Shown piece after piece: positions 43,528 to 53,328 of a stretch of DNA of 64,000 nt. The stretch lies in contig NZ_LTBL01000001.1 in NCBI RefSeq assembly GCF_018687785.1, positions 1,293,780-1,357,779 on the forward strand. Direction: 5' to 3'. Below the pieces are notes generated by a model that did not search any database, was not told the DNA's origin, and saw only the letters and a program-made list of their open reading frames with translations. The translations under genes and the position numbers were made by a program. The number at the start of each line of letters is the position of its first letter. Within the stretch, counting starts at the first letter, position 1. This DNA is from Methanovulcanius yangii. Its GTDB lineage: Archaea; Halobacteriota; Methanomicrobia; Methanomicrobiales; Methanomicrobiaceae.

Positions 43528-44722
43528 GCGCATTCTCGATGCCCCCGCAGGTGCCTATGTGGATCGGAACGTCGACCGGGCGTTTGCCCACGACGGGACC
43601 GGCGTCCTCGCCCTGGAAGCATTCCGTGAAATGGGAAAAAAGGTTCCGGCATACCCGGAGCGGATATCCATTCTCTTCGATCATCTCGCCCCGGCAAACA
43701 ACAGCCAGACCGCGACCCTCCAGGCGGAACTGCGGGAATTTGCCATTGAGTGCGGCCTGCATTTCAGTGATGTCGGGGAAGGGATCTGCCACCAGCTGAT
43801 GAGCGAGGGACAGGTGCTTCCGGGCGAGATCGTGGTCGGTGCCGACTCGCACTCCTGTACGGCAGGCGCATTCGGGGCCTTTGCCACCGGCGTGGGGGCG
43901 ACCGACATGGCTGCCATCTGGGCCGGAGGCAGCACATGGTTCCGGGTGCCGGAGACGACCGGGATACATCTGGAAGGAACCCTTGCGGGCTGTGCCGAGG
44001 CAAAGGACATCGCCCTCACCTATGTGGGCCGGCTCGGGATGGACGGTGCGACCTACCGGGCCCTCGAGTTCACCGGCGAAGGAGCGGCAGGCATACCCAT
44101 GGACGGGCGGCTGACGCTCTCCAACATGGCCATCGAAGCGGGGGCGAAGACCGGCCTCTTCTACGCCGATGCCATCACCCGGCAGTACCTCGCCGGCTAC
44201 GGGCACGATGTTTCGGAGCAGGTGCCGGACGACCCGGACTATGCCGAAGAGATCACCATCGATCTTGCGGACGTCGCCCCGGTACTCTCCGTCCCGCACC
44301 GGGTCGATACCGTCGCAGAAGTGACAGCCTACGAGGGGACCCCCCTCGACCAGGTCTTTGTTGGGACCTGCACGAACGGGAGGTATTCGGACATCGAACG
44401 GTTTGCATCCCTTGTACGGGGTAAGAAGGTAAAGACCCGGACCATCGTGGTGCCGGCTTCCCGGGACGTCCTGCTCCGTGCCGGGCGGGCGGGCCTTCTC
44501 ACGGACCTCATCGAGGCCGGGTGCATCATCGGGTCACCGGGCTGCGGCCCCTGCCTGGGGATGCATATGGGCGTCCTCGGGGAGGGCGAGGTGGCTCTCT
44601 CGACGGCCAACAGGAACTTCAGGAACCGGATGGGCGTCGGGGCAGAGTATTACCTCGGTTCGGTCGCAACAGCGGCTGCCAGTGCGCTCGCGGGTGAGAT
44701 CCGTTCCCCGGAGGTGCTCTGA
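43511..44722 (+). CDS. aksD: homoaconitase large subunit, AksD
   Basis: [4Fe-4S] hydro-lyase isomerising homocitrate homologues. The product has 403 residues from ATG 43511. ADSHSCTAGAFGAFATGVGATD near 113, FVGTCTNGRYSD near 284 and GCGPCLGMHMG near 344 hold the three cluster cysteines and the active-site region of the LeuC/AksD family. One base is shared with aksE (TGATG). Confidence 0.93.
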   Translation: MTTLAERILDAPAGAYVDRNVDRAFAHDGTGVLALEAFREMGKKVPAYPERISILFDHLAPANNSQTATLQAELREFAIECGLHFSDVGEGICHQLMSEGQVLPGEIVVGADSHSCTAGAFGAFATGVGATDMAAIWAGGSTWFRVPETTGIHLEGTLAGCAEAKDIALTYVGRLGMDGATYRALEFTGEGAAGIPMDGRLTLSNMAIEAGAKTGLFYADAITRQYLAGYGHDVSEQVPDDPDYAEEITIDLADVAPVLSVPHRVDTVAEVTAYEGTPLDQVFVGTCTNGRYSDIERFASLVRGKKVKTRTIVVPASRDVLLRAGRAGLLTDLIEAGCIIGSPGCGPCLGMHMGVLGEGEVALSTANRNFRNRMGVGAEYYLGSVATAAASALAGEIRSPEVL

Positions 44723-45195
44723 TGGAAGGAACGGGACACGCGGTCTGCCTCGGCCCTGACGTCGACACCGACCTCATCATCGCCGGACGGTATCTCCGCA
44801 CGAAGGATCGCTCGATCTGGGCAGAGCATGTCCTCGAGGACTACGACCCCGCCCTTGCGCCGCGCCTGCGGGGGGCGGTCATCGTCGCAGGGAAGAACAT
44901 GGGATGCGGGTCATCGCGAGAACAGGCACCGGTTGCCCTCAGGGAGGCGGGAGTGGTGGCGGTCATTGCCCCGTCCTTTGCCCGCATCTTCTTCAGGAAC
45001 GCCATCAACGTCGGCCTTCCGGCCATCGAATGCGACGGTCTCCCCTGCACAGGTGGCGAGTGTGTCTCCTTCTCCCTTGACGAAGGGTGGGTGGAGACGG
45101 GAGGCATCCGCTACCCTGCACGCCCACTCTCCGGGCGGATGCAGGAGATCCTTGACGCGGGCGGCCTCGTGAACTACTGGAGAGAAAAGGCATGA
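44722..45195 (+). CDS. aksE: homoaconitase small subunit, AksE
   Basis: Swivel-domain partner of AksD, 157 residues. VDTDLIIAGRYL near 14 and GKNMGCGSSREQAPVAL near 55 are the LeuD/AksE signatures; the loop after residue 20 decides chain-length specificity in this family. It overlaps the next gene by four bases (ATGA). Confidence 0.92.
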   Translation: MEGTGHAVCLGPDVDTDLIIAGRYLRTKDRSIWAEHVLEDYDPALAPRLRGAVIVAGKNMGCGSSREQAPVALREAGVVAVIAPSFARIFFRNAINVGLPAIECDGLPCTGGECVSFSLDEGWVETGGIRYPARPLSGRMQEILDAGGLVNYWREKA

Positions 45196-45995
45196 TCTTT
45201 CCGGAGGAGTGCAAACAGGTCGGATGGGCGGAAGGATTCCCCGTCGGCGAGAAAGTCTATTTTCTCTCCCGGTATCTCATCCACCCGGTGGAGGACGGGT
45301 TTGAGATAATCGCTGTGACCCTCTCTGATACCGGCGGGATGATGAGGGATGTCGTTAATGCAACGGTCCTTGCGGGACCCGGGGATGTGGAGATGTATCC
45401 CGGCAGGGTGAATCTCCATGACCGCACCCGCCTCATCCGTCTGGCGTCGGCATCGGGACACCGTGGTACGATCTTCACCGGTCACGACGAGCACACCACC
45501 TTCATCCTCGACCCTGTCCCGGAGGAGTTGACGACCGTGCATATCTACGACGTCTCACCACCACGCCCCCACCTCGCCGACACTCTCAGAGAGCTCGAGG
45601 CGGCAGGCCTCTTCGGGGAACTCGGTATACGCTTCGAATGGCATATTGCAGATATCGCGGCAGTCGGAGCCGATGCCTATCCCTGCCGGGCGGCGGGATT
45701 TTCCTGCACCGTGGACAACGACCCCCTATCCGGGACCGAACGGGTCGCCGGATGCCTCACCGCCCGCCAGGTTCTGGGGGAATGCTACAGGGATGCCGCA
45801 TTCGAGTTCGTGAATATCTGCCCTGCCGACGCCGTCGACGCCGAACCCTTCATTGCCCGGTGCTGCCGCTCCGAACGAAGCGGCATCGGGGAACACAACG
45901 GCTACTTTGGCGCCGTCGTCCACTGGGGGGCCACCCCGAAGACGATTGCCGACGCCGTCTTTGGGATGATCGAACGGTGGAGGGGGTGCCAATGA
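45192..45995 (+). CDS. Cys-rich protein of unknown function between aksE and aksF
   Basis: 267 residues that I do not recognise. No signal peptide or membrane helix. The N-terminal half is rich in beta-strand pattern and His (GTIFTGHDEHTTFILD near 92-107); the C-terminal half has eight cysteines in spaced groups (YPCRAAGFSC, AGCLTARQVLGEC, FVNICPADAV, ARCCRSERSG). Both junctions overlap by four bases, so it is co-translated with the homoaconitase and dehydrogenase genes. A metal- or sulfur-handling step in coenzyme B synthesis is the best contextual guess. Confidence 0.75.
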   Translation: MIFPEECKQVGWAEGFPVGEKVYFLSRYLIHPVEDGFEIIAVTLSDTGGMMRDVVNATVLAGPGDVEMYPGRVNLHDRTRLIRLASASGHRGTIFTGHDEHTTFILDPVPEELTTVHIYDVSPPRPHLADTLRELEAAGLFGELGIRFEWHIADIAAVGADAYPCRAAGFSCTVDNDPLSGTERVAGCLTARQVLGECYRDAAFEFVNICPADAVDAEPFIARCCRSERSGIGEHNGYFGAVVHWGATPKTIADAVFGMIERWRGCQ

Positions 45996-46963
45996 AGGTC
46001 GCCGTCGTCGAGGGGGACGGCATCGGCCGCGAGGTGATCCCGGTCGCCCACCGGGTGCTTGCAACCGTACGTCCCGACATTGACTTCTTCCCCGTCGAGG
46101 TGGGATATGGGAAATGGGCCCGTACCGGATGTGCCTGTGATGCCGACGACATTGCCGCCCTGAAATCCGCGGACGCCATCCTTTTCGGGGCGATCACCAC
46201 CCCGCCGGACCCCGGATACAACAGCATCCTCCTGCAGATCCGCAAGGAACTGGACCTCTACGCAAACGTCCGCCCGGTGAAGGGCGAAGGATTTGATATC
46301 CTTGTTGTCCGGGAGAATACGGAAGGGCTCTACTCGGGGATTGAATGGCGCGAGGAAGACCGGTCCTGCACCGTCCGGGTGATCACCGTGAAGGGAAGCC
46401 GGCGCATCGGACGATATGCCGCCGGGCGTGTGAGGGGGCACGGCGGGCACCTGACCATCGGCAACAAGGCAAACGTCCTCAAGTCCGATGTCCTCTTCAG
46501 GGAGATCTGCATCGAAGAGGCGATCGCAGCAGGGGTCCATTGGGATACCGCCTTCATAGATGCCCTCACCCTCGATGTCCTGATGCACCCGGCGCGATAT
46601 GACGTGATCGTAACGACAAACATGTTCGGGGACATCCTCTCCGATGCCGCCGGGTACCTTGTGGGGGGCCTCGGCCTCCTCCCCAGCGCGAACATCGGCG
46701 ACCGCCACGCTCTCTTCGAACCGGTGCACGGGAGCGCCCCCGACATCGCGGGGACCGACCGGGCAAACCCCATCGCCGCAGTCAGGAGTGCGGCAATGCT
46801 CCTCGACCATGCAGGAGACCATGAGAACGCCGTTCTCATTGGGACCGCCATCGAAGATGTCCTCTCCCTCGGGATCCGGACCGCGGATATGGGGGGCGTC
46901 GCCGGCACCAGGGCGTTCGGCGATGCTCTTGTGCGGGCCCTCATCCGGCGGAAGAATTCCTGA
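45992..46963 (+). CDS. aksF: isohomocitrate dehydrogenase, AksF
   Basis: NAD-dependent oxidative decarboxylation giving 2-oxoadipate, 2-oxopimelate and 2-oxosuberate. The 323-residue product from ATG 45992 (MKVAVVEGDGIGREVIP) has VRENTEGLYSGIEW near 107, NKANVLKSDVLFREIC near 156, and the catalytic DALTLDVLMHP and NMFGDILSD stretches of the isocitrate/isopropylmalate dehydrogenase family. It is last in the nine-gene operon. Confidence 0.92.
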   Translation: MKVAVVEGDGIGREVIPVAHRVLATVRPDIDFFPVEVGYGKWARTGCACDADDIAALKSADAILFGAITTPPDPGYNSILLQIRKELDLYANVRPVKGEGFDILVVRENTEGLYSGIEWREEDRSCTVRVITVKGSRRIGRYAAGRVRGHGGHLTIGNKANVLKSDVLFREICIEEAIAAGVHWDTAFIDALTLDVLMHPARYDVIVTTNMFGDILSDAAGYLVGGLGLLPSANIGDRHALFEPVHGSAPDIAGTDRANPIAAVRSAAMLLDHAGDHENAVLIGTAIEDVLSLGIRTADMGGVAGTRAFGDALVRALIRRKNS

Positions 46964-47060
46964 AGCAGGCGAACATCCCCTTCATCCACCGCTCTGTTTT
47001 TTCGGATGACCACATCCCTGCCCACACAACCCCGATTATATCCATGGAGAACCACAAGAG
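46964..47060 (+). promoter_or_regulatory. short spacer with nfo promoter
   Basis: 97 bases. CTCTGTTTTTTCGG near 46990-47003 can end the coenzyme B operon. GATTATATCC at 47033-47042 is a TATA box about 25 bases before the nfo ATG, so that message is leaderless or nearly so. Confidence 0.45.
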
Positions 47061-47936
47061 ATGTATATGAAGGTTCGTATCGGGTGCCACGTCTCCATCG
47101 CGGGGTCCCTTGCCGCTGCCATCCCGCGTGCCCTGAAGAGGGAGTGCAGCACTTTCCAGATCTTTACCCGCAACCCGCGGGGCTGGCAATACAAGGACAT
47201 CGCAGAGGAGGATTCCGCCGCCTTCAGGGAGGCGGTCGCCGCTTCGGGAATGAATCCGGTGGTCGCCCACATGCCCTATCTCCCCAACCTCGCCTCTCCC
47301 AGGGATGAGGTCTACGACAAATCCGTCACTACGCTCTGCGCGGAACTGGAGCGTTGCCACCACCTCGGCATCCCGTATCTCGTTACGCACCTCGGCAGCA
47401 CGCTCGGGACCCCGGCAGAAGAGGGTCGGGAGCGTGTTGTCCGGGCACTCGGTGCAGCACTCAACACCCATGCAACGGAGGTCACCATTCTTCTCGAAAA
47501 CACCGCCGGCTCAAAGAACACCATCGGAAATCGATTCGATGAAATCGGGAGCATATTAGACGAAACCGGCGAAAATAACCGGCTCGGCATATGTTTTGAC
47601 ACCTGCCATGCCTTCGCCGCCGGCTACGACCTGAGAACCTCCGCTTCGGTGGATGCGGTGATGGAGGAATGTGACGACACAGTGGGAAGTGAGAGAATCC
47701 ATCTCGTTCACCTGAACGATGCAAAGGCGGACCTCGGGTCCGGGCGCGACCGTCACGAACACCTGGGCGAAGGCATGATCGGACCGGAGGGCCTTGCGGC
47801 GGTTCTGCGGCATCGCGCTCTCCACCATCTCCCCTTCATCTGCGAGACACCCGTTGACGACCGCCGGGATGATCTCGGCAATATCCGGTACGCCGTCTCT
47901 CTTGCAGAGGGGACGACCGGCACCGGGCCACTGTGA
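47061..47936 (+). CDS. nfo: endonuclease IV (apurinic/apyrimidinic)
   Basis: Zinc-dependent AP endonuclease. The 291-residue product has RIGCHVSIAGSLAAA near 5, VAHMPYLPNLASP near 70, THLGSTLGTPAEEG near 111, ILLENTAGSKNTIG near 144, CFDTCHAFAAGYDL near 178 and HLVHLNDAKADLGSGRDRHE near 215, i.e. all Zn-ligand blocks. ATG 47067 (MKVRIG) is an equally possible start. Excess processing of oxidised bases would link it to the OGG1-type glycosylase at 57573. Confidence 0.94.
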   Translation: MYMKVRIGCHVSIAGSLAAAIPRALKRECSTFQIFTRNPRGWQYKDIAEEDSAAFREAVAASGMNPVVAHMPYLPNLASPRDEVYDKSVTTLCAELERCHHLGIPYLVTHLGSTLGTPAEEGRERVVRALGAALNTHATEVTILLENTAGSKNTIGNRFDEIGSILDETGENNRLGICFDTCHAFAAGYDLRTSASVDAVMEECDDTVGSERIHLVHLNDAKADLGSGRDRHEHLGEGMIGPEGLAAVLRHRALHHLPFICETPVDDRRDDLGNIRYAVSLAEGTTGTGPL

Positions 47937-47969
47937 TCATTATTAGGGATCGAACCCAATGCTTGAAGA

Positions 47970-48968
47970 GTGATTGGAAAGCGCGAGGGCACAACGGTCG
48001 TGCTGGGGAAAGATGGCACAGCACTCCATGAGCAGAGCGGTTTTGGCCGGGTCACACGGGATAAACTGACGCTTGCGCCTGAAGAAGCGCTCTATCTCGT
48101 CCACCGGAACAAGATTGAGGTGAAAGGTGAAGACTTTACCTCGCTCCTGGCGGTTTTTTCAGTAGAACATGGATTTATGCGCAGGTTTCTCGTGTATCGC
48201 GATATGCGTGAGCGTGGATATGTGATCCAGCCCGGCCCGCATGACTTCCGTGTCTTCCGGCGGGGGGAAAAACCGGGAAAGGGCCGTTCCCAGTACATGA
48301 TCCGTGTGCTCTCGGAACGGGATCTGGTAAACTTCACCGAGATTGCCGCCGACGTCGGAACGACGGGAAACATGCGTAAACAGTATGTGATTGCAGTCGT
48401 CGACGATGAAGACGAGATCACCTACTACGAGGTGAAGACGGATGGGCTCAAATCAGCGGGCCCGGCGATCTCCTGCCCACCCATCGAGGCGGGGGTGTTC
48501 GGCAGTGCGGTCCTCACCCTCCAGCGGGAGGCGTTTCCTGATGATGCATGGATAGGGACGCCGTTGGATAAGACGCGGCTTCTTCTCTCGCCAATGGAAG
48601 CACTCTATCTGCAGGAACGCGGCCTTCTCGTATTCCAGCCCGATGCCGCTGCGGGAGAGGAGTTTTTCCGTCGCGCCTGCGCCGAAGACCCTGAGCTCCC
48701 CGAGAAAGGCGCCACCTACAGTCACATGCGTGACCTCGGCTATATTCCACGAACCGCATATAAATTCGGTCACCACTTCCGGGTCTATTCCGGGGGGAAA
48801 AAGCACTCGGAACTGCTGGTTCATGCCATTGCATCCGGCATCGCCCTCCCCATGAGCGTGATTTCCCGGTCTGTCCGTCTTGCCCACAGCGTGCGCAAGA
48901 AGATGCTTTTTGCATGTGTAGATCAAAAAAATATTGAATTCATAGAATTTGCCCGAATAAAATTGTAA
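47970..48968 (+). CDS. endA: tRNA-intron endonuclease, two-domain homodimeric type
   Basis: Splices introns at bulge-helix-bulge sites in tRNA. Length 332 and the tandem repeat of the fold indicate the two-domain (alpha'2) form. The second domain keeps the catalytic block YKFGHHFRVYSGGKKHSELLVH near 265-286 (candidate Tyr/His) and a Lys near 299-320; the first repeat (DFRVFRRGEKPGKGRSQYM) is degenerate and structural. The start codon is GTG 47970; an alternative start slightly downstream cannot be excluded. Confidence 0.9.
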   Translation: MIGKREGTTVVLGKDGTALHEQSGFGRVTRDKLTLAPEEALYLVHRNKIEVKGEDFTSLLAVFSVEHGFMRRFLVYRDMRERGYVIQPGPHDFRVFRRGEKPGKGRSQYMIRVLSERDLVNFTEIAADVGTTGNMRKQYVIAVVDDEDEITYYEVKTDGLKSAGPAISCPPIEAGVFGSAVLTLQREAFPDDAWIGTPLDKTRLLLSPMEALYLQERGLLVFQPDAAAGEEFFRRACAEDPELPEKGATYSHMRDLGYIPRTAYKFGHHFRVYSGGKKHSELLVHAIASGIALPMSVISRSVRLAHSVRKKMLFACVDQKNIEFIEFARIKL

Positions 48969-48980
48969 GAGAGTCTGTCC

Positions 48981-50237
48981 ATGGAGCAGGAGATGAACCC
49001 GTGGTCTGCAAACCAGTCCATAGATACGGAGAAATTTTTTACGGAATTCGGCATTGAACCGATTGAGACGGTTCTCGAGCACATTCCAGACCCACCGGTC
49101 TTTTTACGCCGGGGTATTGTCATCGGCCAGAGGGATTACCGCCCCATCGTCGAGGCGATGAACACCGGTGCCCCCTTCCATGTGCTCACCGGATTTATGC
49201 CGTCCGGCCATCCCCACCTCGGCCACCTGATGGTGATGAAGGAGGTCGTCTGGCATGTCCGGCAGGGAGGCAACGGATATGTTGCGGTGGCCGACCGCGA
49301 GGCTCATGCGGTCCGTAACATTTCATGGGATAAATGCGACGAATATGCACGGGAATACCTGAAATGCCTCTATGCACTGGGATATGAGGGCCAGACCTAC
49401 TACCAGAGCAGAAACGCGGGAGTCAAGGACCTCGCCTTTGAGGCGGCCATCAAAATGAACTTCTCCGACCTGCAGGCGATATACGGGTTCGGGCAGGAGA
49501 CGGCGCTTGCCCATGCCATGAGCGTCGCCACCCAGGTTGCAGATATCCTCTATCCCCAGACGGATGCAGGACCTGCCCCCACCATCGTCCCGGTCGGTCT
49601 CGACCAGGATCCCCATATCCGCCTGACCCGTGATGTGGCGTTCAAACTCAGGATGTTTACCGTCGAACAGCGTGACGGCTATGTGAGCGTACGGTCGAAG
49701 AACGCTCCCGAAGCCGCACTCGCGGCGGTCCACAAGGCGTTTGCCGGTTCGAAGAAGTACGAGGGGCATGTCGATATCCCCGGTGCCCCCTATGATGAGG
49801 TGAGCACGCGGGTTCGTTTCATCGAGATCGACCACGGAGGCTACGGATTCTACAGCCCGTCGGCGACCTATCACTACTTCATGCCGGGGCTCCAGGGGGG
49901 CAAGATGTCTTCCAGTATCCCGGAGAGCTCGTTCGGGTTCTGCGACCCCGACAAGGATATTAAAAAGAAGGTGATGTCGGCGCTCACCGGCGGCAGGATG
50001 ACCCTCGAGGAGCAGAAGCGTCTCGGCGGCGAACCGGACAAATGTTCGGTTTATCTCCTCAATCTCTTCCACATGTGCGAGGATGACGGGGAACTCGCAG
50101 AGGTCCACCGTGCCTGTCGGGCAGGGGAACTGATGTGCGGGACCTGCAAGAAGGCGACGTGGGAGCGGGTGCGAGAGTTCCTTGCGGACTTCCGGGAGAA
50201 GATGGACGAAGTAGAACACAAGGTGGATGGAGACTGA
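48981..50237 (+). CDS. trpS: tryptophanyl-tRNA synthetase
   Basis: Class I synthetase, archaeal/eukaryotic type, 418 residues. The HIGH-like motif PSGHPHLGHL is near residue 74 and GGKMSSSIPES near 306. VPVGLDQDPHIRLTRDVAFK near 200 is characteristic of the archaeal type. The stop shares one base with the pheS start (TGATG). Confidence 0.95.
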   Translation: MEQEMNPWSANQSIDTEKFFTEFGIEPIETVLEHIPDPPVFLRRGIVIGQRDYRPIVEAMNTGAPFHVLTGFMPSGHPHLGHLMVMKEVVWHVRQGGNGYVAVADREAHAVRNISWDKCDEYAREYLKCLYALGYEGQTYYQSRNAGVKDLAFEAAIKMNFSDLQAIYGFGQETALAHAMSVATQVADILYPQTDAGPAPTIVPVGLDQDPHIRLTRDVAFKLRMFTVEQRDGYVSVRSKNAPEAALAAVHKAFAGSKKYEGHVDIPGAPYDEVSTRVRFIEIDHGGYGFYSPSATYHYFMPGLQGGKMSSSIPESSFGFCDPDKDIKKKVMSALTGGRMTLEEQKRLGGEPDKCSVYLLNLFHMCEDDGELAEVHRACRAGELMCGTCKKATWERVREFLADFREKMDEVEHKVDGD

Positions 50238-51673
50238 TGGAAGAACTAACGTACAATGAAAAACGGCTGATGGTCGTCCTCAATACCGTATCTGAGGCAG
50301 ACCCCGCCGTCCTCGCCGGCGAACTGAACACCACCGAAGAGGCAGTGGTGCAGTTCGCCCATCTCTGTGCCGACAAGGGAATTGCCACTCTCGAACGGAT
50401 GGTGAAGGTCGACTACGGACTGACCGATGAGGGACGACAGTACAGCACGCTCGGACTGCCCGAACGCCAGGTCTATGCCTCCTTCGAGGGCGAGATCCCG
50501 ATGAAGGATCTCCAGGCCCATCCCCTCGCCCGCATCGCGGTCGGATGGATGAAGAAGAAGGGCTGGATTGCCATCGAGAAAGGCATGGTAAAAAAGACCG
50601 GCGAAGCGGCCGAAGGCGATGACGAGCGGGCACTCCGGGATCCGGCCGCAGGCGGGAACGGCCTCGCCGAACTCATCAAACGCGGCCTCGTCGAGGAACA
50701 GGAGACGATTTCGTACCGTATCGCCATCACCCCGGGGGGCAAGGAACTCGTCGCGGCCGGTCTTGATCTCAGGGAGGAGGTCGGCACCCTCACCCGGGAG
50801 CAGATCATCAGCGGTGCATGGAAGGACCTGAACCTGCGCCGCTACAGTGTCGGCAAACTCCCGAAGAAGGTGTGGCCCGGCAAGATTCACCCCTATCAGC
50901 ACCTCATCGACGAGATGCGCCAGATTCTCCTGGAGATGGGCTTTGAAGAGATGCAGGGGAGCATCATCCAAAGCTCGTTCTGGAACTTCGATGCCCTCTT
51001 CCAGCCGCAGGATCACCCGGCACGCGAGATGCAGGACACGTTCTTCCTCAAAGAAGAGGCAGACCTGCCTGATGGGTGGGAAGGCATCCGTGATGTGCAT
51101 GAACACGGTGGCACGACATCATCTGCCGGCTGGGGGGGAATCTGGAACCAGGACAAGGCACGCCAGAACGTGCTTCGTACCCATACCACCGGGCTTTCCA
51201 TCCAGCATCTGGTGCAGCATCCCGAACCGCCGGTCAAGGCATTCTGTATCGGGAGGGTCTACCGGCGCGAGGCGATCGATCCCACCCATACGCCGGAATT
51301 CGAGCAGCTGGAGGGAATCGTCATGGATGAAGGCGTTTCCTTCCGCCACCTGATGGGATTTTTGAAGGAGTTTTATGCACGGATGGGATTCGAGAATGTC
51401 CGCTTCCGGCCGGGGTACTTCCCCTATACCGAACCCTCCGTCGAACCGGAAGTCTGGGTTGACGGGCTCGGGTGGGTCGAACTTGGCGGTGCGGGAATCT
51501 TCCGCGAGGAAGTGACAGCACCGTGGGGTATTACCACCCCCGTCCTCGCATGGGGCCTTGGCGTGTCCCGTGTTGCAATGCTGCGCATGGGACTGACCGA
51601 CCTTCGCCAGCTCTACCGCAGTGACATCGACTGGATCAAAGAGTATCCCGCATATTCCCGAGGGAGGAACTGA
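50237..51673 (+). CDS. pheS: phenylalanyl-tRNA synthetase subunit alpha
   Basis: Class II synthetase catalytic subunit, archaeal length (478 residues). N-terminal winged-helix DNA-binding-like repeats occupy about 1-200; motif 2 region is near 330-370 (HTTGLSIQHL, CIGRVYRREAID) and motif 3 (LGVSRVAMLRMG) near 450. Start ATG 50237 overlaps trpS. It is followed by pheT after three bases. Confidence 0.95.
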   Translation: MEELTYNEKRLMVVLNTVSEADPAVLAGELNTTEEAVVQFAHLCADKGIATLERMVKVDYGLTDEGRQYSTLGLPERQVYASFEGEIPMKDLQAHPLARIAVGWMKKKGWIAIEKGMVKKTGEAAEGDDERALRDPAAGGNGLAELIKRGLVEEQETISYRIAITPGGKELVAAGLDLREEVGTLTREQIISGAWKDLNLRRYSVGKLPKKVWPGKIHPYQHLIDEMRQILLEMGFEEMQGSIIQSSFWNFDALFQPQDHPAREMQDTFFLKEEADLPDGWEGIRDVHEHGGTTSSAGWGGIWNQDKARQNVLRTHTTGLSIQHLVQHPEPPVKAFCIGRVYRREAIDPTHTPEFEQLEGIVMDEGVSFRHLMGFLKEFYARMGFENVRFRPGYFPYTEPSVEPEVWVDGLGWVELGGAGIFREEVTAPWGITTPVLAWGLGVSRVAMLRMGLTDLRQLYRSDIDWIKEYPAYSRGRN

Positions 51674-51676
51674 CAC

Positions 51677-53293
51677 ATGCCGATTATTCACCTTCCCTAT
51701 AACTATCTCGAAGAACTGACCGGCACCGACCGGGAAACCATCATCGAGCGGCTGCCGATGATCGGCGCCGACATCGAACGCTTCGAGGAGGAACGCACCG
51801 ACGTGGAATTCTTCCCCGACCGGCCGGACCTCTTCTCGACCGAAGGCGTGGCCCGGGCGATGCGGGGATTTCTCGGGATGGAGACGGGATGTCCCGCCTA
51901 CGACGTGCAGCCATCGGGCATCTCCTTCTCGGTCGACCCGAACCTTGAAGGAATCCGCCCCTTCCTGGGCTCGGCGGTCATCCGCAACGTCTCCCTGAAC
52001 GGCGAGAGGATCGAGACCCTGATGGGCCTGCAGGAGGCGCTGCACTGGGCAGTCGGCCGCGGCAGGGGAAAGGTCGCCATCGGCGTGCACGATATGGACA
52101 CGGTCACAGCGCCATTTTCCTACATCGCCTCGCCGCGGGACCGGTCCTTCGTTCCCCTCGATTTCGAGGAGGAGATGACGCTCGATGAGATCATGGGGCG
52201 TCACCCGAAGGGCATCGATTATGCCCATATCGTCGACTCCTTCGACCTGATGCCTCTCATCGTCGATGCCGAGGACAACGTCCTCTCGTTTCCCCCGATC
52301 ATCAACGGCGAACTGACGAAGGTGACGGAGACAACGACAAACATCCTCCTCGACTGCACGGGGACCGACGAGCGGGCGGTGATGACGGCGGTCAACATCA
52401 TCTGCACCGCTCTTGCGGAGGCGGGCGCGACCATAGAGAGCGTCGAGGTGAATGGCACCCCGATGCCCTCGCTTGCCCCGCAGACCCGCCGTGTCGGTGT
52501 CGCCGAGTGCAACCGGCTTCTCGGTATCGACCTTGACGCCGCGACGATGGCATCGATGCTTGCAAAGATGCGAATCGGTGCAAAACCTGCCGGCGAGGAC
52601 GTCCTTGAGGTTACCATCCCCTGCTACCGTGCAGATATCATGCATGACTGGGATGTCTTCGAAGACGTGGCCATTGCCTACGGCTTTGACAACTTCGACG
52701 CGCAACTGCCGGCATCCTTCACCATCGGAAAGGAGCACCCGGTGAATGTGATGATGGGAGCAGTGCGGCGAATCATTGCCGGACTCGGGTTTGTCGAGCT
52801 GATGCCCTTCACCCTGACGAGCGAACGCGTCCTCTTCCGCAATATGCAGCGCGAACCCGCTCCCGGCGCCCTGTGGGTCATGCACCCCATCAGCGAGGAG
52901 CAGACGACGGTCAGAACGGATATCCTCCCCCTCCTGATGGAAACCCTCCAGATCAATCACCACCGGGAACTCCCTCAGCGGATCTTTGCCACGGGCGATG
53001 TGGTGGAAGGACTCAGGACCTTCCAGAAGGTGGCCGCCGCCTCCATCCACACCGACGCAGACTTCTCGGAGATGTATGCAACCACCGACGCCCTCCTGCG
53101 CGAACTTGGTCTTGCCTATACGGTTGAGGAGTCTGCAGACCCTGCGTTCATCCCCGGCCGTCGCGGTGATATCATCGTGGACGGCAAAAAAGTAGGCGTC
53201 TTCGGGGAGATATCCCCTGCGGTGATCCTGAACTTCGAGCTGGATCAGCCCGTTGCAGCCTTCGAACTCGATCTCCGGGTTCTCAGGGCGTAA
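51677..53293 (+). CDS. pheT: phenylalanyl-tRNA synthetase subunit beta
   Basis: Beta subunit, 538 residues, the shorter archaeal type without the bacterial N-terminal EMAP and anticodon-binding extensions. It has [18 protein letters not shown] near 40 and the B5-type [20 protein letters not shown] near 312. A T8 run follows the stop. Confidence 0.95.
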   Translation: MPIIHLPYNYLEELTGTDRETIIERLPMIGADIERFEEERTDVEFFPDRPDLFSTEGVARAMRGFLGMETGCPAYDVQPSGISFSVDPNLEGIRPFLGSAVIRNVSLNGERIETLMGLQEALHWAVGRGRGKVAIGVHDMDTVTAPFSYIASPRDRSFVPLDFEEEMTLDEIMGRHPKGIDYAHIVDSFDLMPLIVDAEDNVLSFPPIINGELTKVTETTTNILLDCTGTDERAVMTAVNIICTALAEAGATIESVEVNGTPMPSLAPQTRRVGVAECNRLLGIDLDAATMASMLAKMRIGAKPAGEDVLEVTIPCYRADIMHDWDVFEDVAIAYGFDNFDAQLPASFTIGKEHPVNVMMGAVRRIIAGLGFVELMPFTLTSERVLFRNMQREPAPGALWVMHPISEEQTTVRTDILPLLMETLQINHHRELPQRIFATGDVVEGLRTFQKVAAASIHTDADFSEMYATTDALLRELGLAYTVEESADPAFIPGRRGDIIVDGKKVGVFGEISPAVILNFELDQPVAAFELDLRVLRA

Positions 53294-53306
53294 TCATTTT
53301 TTTTGC
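53294..53306 (+). terminator. U-tract terminator after pheT
   Basis: Eight T residues at 53297-53304 directly after the pheT stop. Confidence 0.6.
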
Positions 53307-53328
53307 GGAAATTTCAGGCCGCACATCG

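Noticed and set aside
51119-53050. 643-codon open frame on the minus strand
   Set aside because: Antisense to pheS and pheT; His/Asp/Gly-rich translation typical of a mirror frame.
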